This document shows, piece after piece, positions 48,601 through 56,559 of a stretch of DNA of 64,000 nucleotides. The translations under genes were made by a program, and so were the position numbers. A model generated the notes under the pieces. That model saw only the letters and a program-made list of their open reading frames with translations. It ran no database searches and was not told the origin of the DNA. The DNA lies in assembly GCA_026874595.1 (NCBI GenBank), contig CM049315.1, positions 20,235,664 to 20,299,663 of the forward strand, written 5' to 3'. The stretch's first letter is position 1. The number at the start of each line of letters is the position of its first letter. This stretch comes from Sipunculus nudus. Taxonomy: Eukaryota > Annelida > Sipuncula > Golfingiida > Sipunculidae.

Positions 48601-51600
48601 AAGAACATATAGATGGTTCGAGAAGTGGAAGATACCCGGTTTGGGGTGTAAAGTTATATAAAGGGGCTGTTGTTTAGAACCAGGGGGCAGACAGCAGAGC
48701 AAATTCCAGCGGACGCAGAAGCGTATGTCCGATTCTAAGACCTTATCTGACGAATGCGGCAATTATACATTTTCAAAGACTTTCTCCTGGATTTTATGCA
48801 TTTGGACTATAGTTTGCTTTCTGGATGTTGCAAGAAGTTTCCACAGGACTGTCATTCTCCGAGAGTTTACATTTAAAGGACTTATCGTTGTGATGGTGTT
48901 GGTATCCAGGTACTGTACCATTATCTTTCTGTGTGATTGTACTAACTTGTTGCTATAACGCTCTTTTACTGTATAATTGTATTGATTTAGTGTATTGTTT
49001 TGTTAGGGTTGTTTTAGGAATAAATCATAGTTATTTGTTAACAAAATACCACTGACTTCTTTATTCATTCCACTAGACATTTCACGCTGCCTAGTGTTAC
49101 ATAATCTGATTTTTTTTATCTCCATTACAAAATTTGTGTTCATCACGCATACGTGATCTGTTTATATTAGGTTCCGTAACAATTGTTGTTTGTCCATTTC
49201 AGATGTCCATTCCCCAGAGGAAATGGGCCGTGTCAACATCTACGGCTGATCACCAACTGCTTAAGTTAATGCTGGTTTGTCCAGTAACTTCTTGTGAATG
49301 TGAACGCAGCTTCTCAGCATTAAGGCGACTCAGGACCTGGTTGAGAAACAACATGACGCAAACCAGGCTGAACTCTTGTGCAGTTGCTAAAATACACAAG
49401 TCAATGCTGGATGACATTGGCATTATGAAACTAGCCAAGGTGTTTTCTTCCAGATCAGAGAATCGCAAAAACATGTTTGGCAATTTCACTTAAGTTAACA
49501 TCACCTCATCAACAAACAACATCTAGTTCTATTATATAGTGTCTATCTTCAGTTTTATTTTGGACATATTTTACAGTGTACTATATCATTTTGTTTGTGT
49601 CTGTTCGGCTCCAACATGTCAAAATAAATAAACAACTGCTATAACTGTCTTTACTTTATTCATTGCTTTTTAATGTTTCTAACTCTATGAAGCCATGTTT
49701 ATGCCAATGGGAATAAGAACAAAGCAAAAAAGGCACTAAGAGGCTTATCGTTCGTATTTGAGCAGATATATTTAAAAGTATGAAAATAAGGTGAGTAAAT
49801 AAATGCTGTAAAATATTTTTTCATGATCCTACAAAGATGTCATATTCAATGGTAACTCGTACGTTCATTTTAATCAAAATTTCACTAAAAGTATTCATCA
49901 AATTGCACCAGTTCACTTTGAAAAAAACCCAAAAACTTCCAGCTTCTGAGGGGGGATTTCCCCCCTCAGACACCCCACTGTTGCCCATACCCCGAATGAA
50001 AAATACTTTTCTACGCCATTGAGTATAACGGACCCAACACTCCGTGCCAGTAGGATTGATTGATACTATCATGGTCAATATGGACAAAGCTGCTGATTGA
50101 GTAAATTAGTGGCTCATGGGCCATGACGCTCAGCTGAATTCAAGGAATGTTGAACAATGAGCAAAATGACTGCCAGAGTGCAAACAATTCATGAATTTTG
50201 TGAAGAGTCCTTAGAAATGGGTTTCAGTGGGCTTTTGGACAGATGACAACTTCATTTGAAGGTTTGGTTTATGAGAAAACTCTCTAAGACGGATTGACAT
50301 GCCACATTTCAGACCAATACCTTGAACCATTCCTAAGATATGAGCAATTTTCACTCAAAGCAAATGTACAGATGGACACCACAGGAAAACAATGATGGCA
50401 GATGGCGCCTCAAGTCTTGAGTACAACATGGAGGAGTTCAAGATATATGGACATTCACAATTTCAGGTCAATATGGCACACCACTCCTAAGAGAAGAGCA
50501 GTAATTTATTCTACGGAAATGGGAAGGTAAGTGGCGCCACCTGTCTGGTTTACGAGAAACTTTCCAAGATGGATTGACATGCCAAATTTCAGACCAATAC
50601 CTTGAACCACTTCGGAGTTATGAGCAATTTCCACCCAGAACACACGTACGGATAGACACCACCCAAAAATGATTGCAGATGGAACCACCAGTCTTGTGTA
50701 CAAGATGGAGGAGTCCAAGATCTATGGGTATGCACCATTTCAGGCCAATACGACCAATCACTCCTTAGAAAAGGGCATTAATTTATTCTACAAAAAGGGA
50801 AGGTAGGTGGCGCCATCTCTCTGGTTTACGAGAAAACTTTCAAGATGGATGGACATGCCAAATTTCAGACCAATACCTTTAACCACTCCTGAGATATGAG
50901 CAATTTTTACCAAACGCAAATATACGGATGGACGCCATGTAAAAATTATTGCAGATGGCGCCACCAGTCTTGTTTACGAGATGGAGGTGTCGAGGATCTA
51001 TGAAGATGCACAATTTCAACCCAATACATTGAAGAACCAATAAGAAGAACAGATGGCAAATGCACAGATAGATGCTACGCAAAAAAGTATTGTAGGTGGC
51101 GCCAACAGTCGCAATTACAAGATGGAAAGATCCAAGATCTATGGACATGCAAACTTTCAGCTAAATAAATTGAGCCACTCCTGAGAAATAAGCTGTTATC
51201 TAAAAGACACCCAGATTCAGACTGCACAGAAAGGGTTGCAGGTGGTGCCACCTGTCTTTGTTATGCACATTAACATAGTTGAGGGAACAACTATGCCGGG
51301 TTACAGAAAGATCGGTCCAAGGGTCTCAGAGGAGTTCTCCAGAAACGAACACAGTTTTTGTATTACATTTTTAATTATTTGAGGGGTACTTACGAGCCCC
51401 ATAGCTAAGAGGTTATGGGTAACAGAGACCTAATTTCAGATTTCCATGACGACTTTTCATAGACCTCCCTAGATGTCAAGTATGAAGATTCTAGGTCAAG
51501 TGGTTACGATTTGTGCCCTGTTAACAGATGACAGTTTCATTGCAGGTCTGAAAAAAAGAAGAAAAAAATTCGTTAAAATTGGAAAAAAATACAGGTGGCG

Positions 51601-54600
51601 CTACCAGTTTGCAGGAAGTGATGGAACATCCCATGATCAATATTCATGCAAAGAATTATGGCGATCAATGCAGTAGTTATTCAGATACTTGAGCTTTTGT
51701 ATCAAATTTTGCATTATTCTGGGAGGTACTTCGGAGCCCCATAACTTGAAGGATATGGGTAACAGAGACCTAATTTCAGGTTTTTAAGAAGATTTTTCAT
51801 GGACCTCCCTGGATATTAAGTTTGAAGATTCCAAAAATTGGAAAAAATACAGGTGGCGCCACCAGTTTGCAGGAAGAGATGGAACATCCCATGATCAATA
51901 TTCATGCAAAGAATCATAGTGATCAATGCAGTAGTTTGTTTCAAATGTTGCATTATTCTGAGGGGGTAATTTGGAGCTCCATAGCTCAAAGGATATGGGT
52001 AACAGAGACCTAATTTCAGGTTTTCAAGGAGATTTTTCATGGACCTCAGCGGATATTGAGTTTGAAGATTCCAGGTCCAGTGGTTACGATTTGTGCCCTG
52101 TTAACAGATGACAGTTTCATTGCAGGTCTGAAAAAAAAGAGAAAAAAAATCGTAAAAATTAGAAAAAATACAGGTGGCGCCATCAGTCTGCAGGAAGTGA
52201 TGGAACACCCCATGATCAATATTCATGCAAAGAATCATGGTGATCAATGCAGTAGTTATTCAGATACTTGAGTTTTTGTATATATGTTGCATTATTCTGG
52301 GAGGGGGGTACTTTAGAGCCCCATAGCTCAAAGGATATGGGTAACAGAGACCTAATTTCAGGTTTTCAAGGAGATTTTACATGGACTTCCGTGGATATTA
52401 AGTTTTAAGATTCCAGATCCAGTGGTTACGATCTGTGCCCTGTTAACAGATGACAGGTTCATTGCAGGTCTGAAAAAAAAAGAGAAAAAAAAATTGGATA
52501 AAAATACAGGTGGCGCCACCAGTCTGCAGGAAGTGATGGAACATCCCATGATCAATATCATGCAAAGAATCATGGTGATCAATGCAGTAGCTATTCAGAT
52601 ACTTGAGCTTTTGTATCAAATTTTGCATTATTCTGGGGGGTACTTCGGAGCCCCATAGCTCAAAGGATATGGGAAACAGAGACCTAATTTCAGGTTTCCA
52701 AGGAGATTCTTCATGAACCTACCTGGATATCAAGTGAGAAGATTCCAGGTCCAGCGGTTACGATTTGTTCCCTGTTAACGGACGGCCGGATGGCCAGACG
52801 GACGCCGGACAAAGGGTGAACGCTATAGCTCAGATGACTTTCAGTCAGCTGAGCTAAAAACTATGACTGTCAAAGTGAGATCTGTCAAAGTAGATTAATG
52901 ATACATCAAAGATACATTGATGTTGGTTCTTGTCATTAGGGGTTTTTTGTAATTTTTTTATGACAAGGCATTGAGTTCACCGATCATTATACAGTGTCAT
53001 ACTGTTAGATGATATTTCAACCTTAACTCCAGGATAATTGTCAAATTCCAATGGGTACTCATACACAAGTGTGTATAAAATATACGTTTAGCTATAGGTA
53101 TTGCATGGAACATTGTTACTGTTTATAAATCCATTGTCAAAATCCTTCCATATGCCTCTTTTGCCATTTAGAACAGCGCAAGACCAACATCCCTAGATGG
53201 CTTTCACATCCATTTTCTGTCAGCGAACCTCACGACTACGTCACACGTGTTTCTGCACTCAGTAAGGATAATGAGGGTAAGGTAAAGAATGCTTCAATAA
53301 ATGTCTAGATATGTAGGTTCTCTAAGCCATGTGTTTGTGTTTGTTTCATTTTCCTTAGTTTTTAGCGAACCTGTGAGCTTATGCGATGGCGCAGCGTCTT
53401 CCGTCGTCCGCGCATTAACCCATACTATCTCAAAAACAGCAGGAGCTAGCAGCACCAAATAGTATGCAAAAAATCAGTCATCTAAAAAACTCTATCGGAT
53501 TTTGCTTTTTTTTTTTTTTTTTTTTTTGCTATCTGCATTTTTTTTAGATTTTATAGGGAAAAATCTTACAAACCTTACAAATCTCCTATGAAAATGGCCA
53601 GCCAAATTGTTCAATATTAATCTATGAAATAATCTGTCTCAAGTTTGTTCGAATGGTTCCAGGTCGGTGAATTTGGCTGAGTCGCATGACTCATATATGA
53701 AATCGAGGTATTGATGGCGCCACCGTTTTTATGAGGGTCATCAGTTATCAGTATATTGAACCATTAGCGGGAGCTAGCATCCCAAAATTTTATGCAAATA
53801 TCTGTCACATATCAAATGTCGTGAGATTGAGCTTTTGTGGCGCCACCTGCGTTAACTTACATTTTACGGGGGGAAGCGATAAAACCTTGAAAAATGTTCT
53901 TCTCTGAAATCATTCACCCAAATTGTTGAATATTTCTCAGAAATGATCCCAGAAACGAGCTCTCCCAAATTTGTTCGAATGGTTAAGTTTGATGAATTTT
54001 GGCTGATATACAGGAATTTGAACCGTCATTTGGCCAAGTAAGCATACTAACATAATAATCTCAGAAACGGCAGGAGCTAGCATCACCATGTTTTGTGCAA
54101 ATGTTGGTCACATGACTCATTTTTGAAATTATAGATTTTGTGGCGCTACCTACATCAACCTAAGGCTCTTAAAAATGTTTTATGATGAAACTGTCAAGCT
54201 GAATCGTTAAATTTGTTCACACGAATTATCCTAGGGTAAGGTTCTTTCGATTGTATAAGAAAAGATTGGGTTCGTAGATTTTTTGGAAGTGTCATAAAAA
54301 GCTGAAGTTGGTCTTGTGGCCATTAGTAAACCTATTTCAAAATAAGGACTGCAAAACTTCAAAAAAAAGGTCTTCTTCTGCAAGAAGTTGTTTCAACTGC
54401 TGTAACAATGATTATTAGGAGGCCTTTGTTCAAGATTAAATGATTATATGATTGTTGGAATAATTGGACCTTTGAAAATTAAAGGAATACATCTTTTATT
54501 ATTCTAAAGATTTTGATAAAAAATCTAATGAATATATCAGCTTGAGAAAAGCACTGCAGCGAAAATCTGTCACTATGTGTAAACAGATTTACCAACAGGC

Positions 54601-56220
54601 CAAGACTCTGTCTGTATCTATAAAAAGCTTGGCAGACTGCCAACTGTTTCAGATTTGGCAACAGTACAAAGATCAGTCTGGATCTCTTTATAGCTTTGGC
54701 AGTCTGCCAACTGTATCAGAATAAGAAAAAGGCCAAGAGTTCGCTCAGTGCAGCCAGGTACAGGTCAAGAGTTCACTTAGTGCAGCCAGGTGCAGGTCAA
54801 GAGTTCACTTACTGCAGTAGATGCAGTTAGCAATTTGTTCCGGTTCACTCGGGGCAACTGCCTCAGCCTGGTCAGCCCAGTGCACCTGACTCAAGAAAAG
54901 TTTTATGTATTGGCCTGATATTTTGACCTGACCATGCATCTTTAATGGCTTTCTCGGACAGAAGACTGGTGTCACCACCTACAGTGTTTTTGCAGTGTAT
55001 GTACCTGCTTATTTCTCGGGAGGGATTTGATATATCAGCCTTAAATTGTGCCTATTAATACATATTGGGTAGCTTCATCGTATACATGACTGGTGGCGTC
55101 ACCTACAATAATTTTTGCACAGTGTATGTCCCTACTTATTGATCAGGACGGATTGATATACATGTCGATACATCTCGGATAGTTTTGTTGTATTCAAGAC
55201 TTGTGGCGCCACCTACAATTGTTTCATGCATTTGTGCACATAGCAGAAGAGGAGTTTGAAGTATCTGCCTGAAATGTTGCATGTCCATACATCTTTGATG
55301 GCTTTCTAGAACACAAGACTGGTGGTGCCACCTAAAATCATTTTTGTTATGTAATTGGTGCATGTACTCGGGTTCAAAATGTTCAGTGCTTGCATTGTAG
55401 ATATAAATGTCACACATGTAATTGAAAAATACAGGTGCAGCATGGAAGCTGCAGATGTATATCCCATTGCACAGGGCCGCATGTTTTATAACTGAACGTA
55501 TTTTTACTAATATCGAGGAATCAGGTTTTGTCACGAGCCACAAATATAATGTTGTCATATGGCTACAGTTTTCATATAGTCTTGCTCCAATATTAATATT
55601 TGGGCATTTACACGCGTCGCATAAACTCCGATAGGATAGGCACTGACCAGAATGTTTGTGATTTATTCTACGTGTCCATACTTTAACTAGGTATGATGCC
55701 GCTGTATGAAAATACCTGGTCTAACGGCCAAGCCGCCAAACCGGAACAAGGAGGTACTTATTCAGAGGTATTCTCAACATTTCGAGAGGAAGGGGGCGAC
55801 AATAGTAAACAGCAACAACATTCAAACGAAATTCGAAACGGTTATGGCCAGGTAGAGGAAAACCGACATGCCGAAACAACAGAGTTTATGGAAGTACCTT
55901 ATTTCGTTAAAACTGCTGAACGTCCATTCCCAGCAGGCACCGGAACCGGAAATCTGGAAGTACAATATTTACCACCGGAAACTGGAGAGTATAACCAACC
56001 AGAAAAGTTATACGGAAACATTGAAGTACGAAATTTGCTTCCTGCCAATACAAAACATGGCCCAGAAATTACTGGCAGCGGAACTAAACACCTTCACCTT
56101 ACTGAAACAGGTTGTAACTTCCCAGCTACAGGGCCAGCTTACCGTAACAGTGTCCAGGTATATAACGACAGTCTTGTGTCTGATGAAAGAGACAGCTTCA
56201 GTTCGTTCGACAGTTGTTGA
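34259..56220 (+). CDS. SUEL-lectin transmembrane receptor with mucin stalk and Tyr-rich tail (six coding exons)
   Basis: Six exons join through five phase-1 introns into 2103 bases, 700 residues. Layout: signal peptide (1-17), SUEL/galactose-binding lectin domain (about 29-124, ten Cys), CUB-like region starting GVIPSPGYP (142 to about 268), Thr/Ser-rich stalk (about 270-450), transmembrane segment (about 453-481), and a cytoplasmic tail (482-700) with 11 Tyr. SUEL domains in the family bind rhamnose or galactose, so the ectodomain probably recognises glycans. Tail motifs YENT, YGNI and YRNS are YxN sites of the kind bound by Grb2-type SH2 domains, suggesting signalling (inference). The stop is followed by AATAAA at 56225. 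Intron 1 is 9.2 kb and intron 4 is 6.8 kb; both are loaded with mobile elements. I know no named gene with exactly this order. Confidence 0.85.
34488..34546. repeat. (TA)n microsatellite
   Basis: Pure alternating TA in intron 1. Confidence 0.97.
35243..35292. repeat. (TA)n microsatellite
   Basis: Pure alternating TA, followed by a Cys-rich-looking but non-coding CCGC-repeat fragment to about 35450. Confidence 0.97.
36635..36870 (+). mobile_element. tRNA-derived SINE
   Basis: The head resembles a tRNA gene with internal RNA polymerase III boxes: an A-box-like TAGACAGTCGAGG near 36642 and a B-box-like GTGTTCGGTCCCC near 36688. A body follows with TTTCTCCGGGTTCACCGG and TTTACTC, similar to the conserved body of widespread invertebrate SINEs. 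The tail ends near AATAAATGTTTCAAG. No intact tRNA cloverleaf is expected. Confidence 0.7.
36930..38882 (+). pseudogene. Gypsy-type pol remnant (RNase H to integrase C-terminus)
   Basis: Broken pieces in the normal order. An RNase H end at about 36937-37230 shows KEMMAVLFGLQKFHHYT, then APQRLRNFLLRAQEYN and ELTVPDTLSRAP. A damaged H2C2 integrase finger follows (VGHSGIN near 37440). The integrase core at 37650-37920 has VDYFS, GIPDKVISDN and AAVKIAKK. The C-terminal block at 38626-38880 has SGAKVRMQPIDG and SYEVATDDGKTYRRN. Many stops and frameshifts are present, and a MITE at 38136-38625 splits the C-terminal part. It may belong to the same broad Gypsy group as the gag at 7-12 kb. Confidence 0.82.
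38136..38625. mobile_element. MITE inside Gypsy pol
   Basis: The ends AAAGGCCCATTTGCACAG and CTGTGTAAATGCCCCTTT are inverted repeats (about 16 of 18). It interrupts the pol frame, which resumes right after it. A perfect central palindrome TTTTGAACATGTTCAAAA lies at 38440-38457. The target duplication is not clear. Confidence 0.75.
39923..40261. mobile_element. PIF/Harbinger-like MITE
   Basis: Both ends begin GGCCAAAA and share AAAGGTATGGTTCTCAGGCA in inverted orientation, then GCCCGCAT. TTA flanks each side (39920-39922 and 40262-40264), the 3-bp target typical of PIF/Harbinger elements. The AT-rich centre is non-coding. Confidence 0.75.
40750..41400 (+). pseudogene. Possible gene fragment with signal-peptide-like start
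   Basis: ATG at 40751 opens MLVLLGLLCVVGLGCPDATT, a hydrophobic leader followed by a Thr-rich run, then stops after about 40 codons. Another short frame near 41085 reads LSLEEKRAFIDKTR before a stop. It could be a decayed secreted-protein copy in intron 1 or chance. I do not assign a family. Confidence 0.2.
42593..42658. repeat. (TA)n microsatellite
   Basis: Pure alternating TA in intron 1, about 800 bases before the SUEL exon. Confidence 0.97.
43470..44141 (+). CDS. Receptor exon 2: SUEL lectin domain and CUB-like region
   Basis: The acceptor TTTCAG ends at 43469 and the donor GTAAGT starts at 44142; 672 bases, phase 1-1. The SUEL domain shows SCNEGESLIIFNTA, then CFGQQKCRI, and the closing HLVEYICIE, all characteristic. 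The family's YGR sugar-contact motif is not conserved (the segment is MCSPYRSG), and the DPC motif is altered to NRC, so sugar preference may differ. After the linker and an NGT glycosylation sequon (residues 132-134), GVIPSPGYP opens a CUB-like beta-rich region lacking the usual first Cys. Confidence 0.87.
44869..45495 (+). CDS. Receptor exon 3: end of CUB-like region and mucin-like stalk
   Basis: The acceptor CTCTACAG ends at 44868. The chosen donor is ACAG then GTAGAT at 45496, which gives phase 1 and joins the membrane exon in frame; reading through ends at a stop at 45605. After about 25 residues that close the CUB-like region, the sequence is dominated by Thr, Ser, Lys and Glu, as in O-glycosylated stalks. 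A second good donor (ACAG then GTAAAG) at 45106 is also phase 1. Confidence 0.75.
46297..46413 (+). CDS. Receptor exon 4: transmembrane segment
   Basis: The acceptor CTCAG ends at 46296 and the donor GTAAGA starts at 46414; 117 bases, phase 1-1. The frame encodes one strongly hydrophobic helix of about 27 residues starting FLKVFLLFG, followed by the stop-transfer cluster YNRRNRH. Confidence 0.82.
47720..47823 (+). pseudogene. Possible N-terminal exon of hAT-like transposase
   Basis: A Lys-rich open segment (KKNIQSDTSGEDNRLSFV...) ends at CACG followed by the donor GTAAGT. It resembles the N-terminal tail of zinc-finger hAT-like proteins. The link to 49201-49493 is inferred from order and strand. 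Confidence 0.3.
48408..49181 (+). mobile_element. Solo LTR with 4-bp target duplication
   Basis: It starts TGTTATAGGTG and ends GGTTCCGTAACA, with 5-bp inverted tips TGTTA/TAACA. ATTG flanks both sides (48404-48407 and 49182-49185). TATATAAAG at 48655 and AATAAA at 49019 mark promoter and polyadenylation positions. It is homologous to the LTRs at 6163-6914 and 2200-2997. No internal region remains, indicating LTR-LTR recombination. Confidence 0.9.
49201..49493 (+). pseudogene. hAT-family transposase C-terminal dimerisation region
   Basis: An acceptor-like TTTGTCCATTTCAG ends at 49200. The following frame to the stop at 49493 contains CPVTSCECERSFSALRRLRT, then LRNNMTQTRLNSCAVAKIHK, the signature of the hAT C-terminal dimerisation domain. 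AATAAA lies at 49623-49628. The catalytic core is not present nearby, so this is a remnant or a domesticated fragment. The solo LTR ends 19 bases before the first coding base, between the LTR and the acceptor tract. Confidence 0.82.
50105..52859 (+). mobile_element. Composite repeat element with two minisatellite types
   Basis: It begins GTGGCTCATGGGCCATGACG and ends AGCTCAGATGACTTTCAGTC followed by AGCTGAGCTAAAAAC, the same ends as the 7358-10765 element. The left part (50240-51250) is a GGTGGCGCCACC array of ~280-bp units, the inverse of the one at 25.9-27.5 kb. The right part (51280-52760) is an array of ~325-bp units, each with ACCTAATTTCAGGTTTTCAA, GTGGTTACGATTTGTGCCCT, and ACAGGTGGCGCCACCAGT. 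No coding capacity. Confidence 0.8.
53172..53276 (+). CDS. Receptor exon 5: juxtamembrane tail
   Basis: The acceptor CCATTTAG ends at 53171 and the donor GTAAGG starts at 53277; 105 bases, phase 1-1. It encodes EQRKTNIPRWLSHPFSV, then SEPHDYVTRVSAL, a basic start followed by one tyrosine (Tyr512). Confidence 0.75.
53355..55345 (-). mobile_element. GGCGCC-repeat element in receptor intron 5
   Basis: The left edge, TTTTTAGCGAACCTGTGAGC then GGCGCAGCGTCTTCCGTCGTCC, is the inverse-type terminus of the elements at 10.7 and 52.8 kb. The interior has loosely repeated units with ACGGCAGGAGCTAGCATCAC and GTGGCGCCACCT (53718, 53838, 54145, 55204). Between them lie a 67-bp repeat with GGCAGACTGCCAACTGT (54631, 54698) and a 34-bp repeat (AGAGTTCACTTAGTGCAGCC, 54740-54830). 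Confidence 0.6.
55691..56220 (+). CDS. Receptor exon 6: tyrosine-rich cytoplasmic tail
   Basis: The acceptor TTTAACTAG ends at 55690. Joining in phase 1 gives Gly525 and 175 further residues to TGA at 56218-56220. Nine tyrosines fall at 530, 548, 576, 595, 617, 625, 632, 675 and 682, in contexts YENT, YSEV, YGQV, YFVK, YLPP, YNQP, YGNI, YRNS and YNDS. An internal repeat GNLEVQYLPPET / GNIEVRNLLPANT covers residues 611-645. The tail ends in a Ser-rich acidic stretch. No kinase or other enzymatic domain is present. Confidence 0.85.
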
Positions 56221-56224
56221 AAAT

Positions 56225-56234
56225 AATAAATAAA
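56225..56234 (+). terminator. Receptor polyadenylation signals
   Basis: Two overlapping AATAAA hexamers begin 5 and 9 bases after the stop codon. Confidence 0.7.
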
Positions 56235-56487
56235 GTATACCAGGGCTGGCAATCGGTTTGAACATTAATACCTGCATGCGCAAGCCCTAGAGTGCCTTTT
56301 GATTAAAACCTTATGTCAATGAGAGGAGCGGGCAATCTGAGAACTCATCTGGATATATGTGACCACACGTTGCCAATGTCTGTTTTACATTTATTGCAGA
56401 TTTTTCGTTACATCTTTTCTGAAAAGATTTGTCATTTCTACTGTTTTTTTTAAAGAAAGGAATATTGACATTTTTTATATTTTTTAA

Positions 56488-56493
<6 letters not shown>

Positions 56494-56551
<58 letters not shown>
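56494..56551. repeat. (TA)n microsatellite
   Basis: Alternating TA just downstream of the receptor gene. Confidence 0.97.
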
Positions 56552-56555
<4 letters not shown>

Positions 56556-56559
56556 TAGA

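Larger units (their letters stand above)
46414..53171 (+). other. Receptor intron 4 (6.8 kb)
   Basis: Contains a hAT-like gene remnant, a solo LTR and the 50105-52859 composite element. Near 46727-46790 lies an ATAGGCGTAGATCCCGGGGG fragment of a common short repeat. Near 49915-50022 lies a repeat ending in TTTTCTACGCCATTG. Open frames within these are not receptor exons. Confidence 0.7.

Noticed and set aside
50506-52658. Repeated 60-90-codon frames
   Set aside because: By-products of the tandem arrays of the 50-52.9 kb element.
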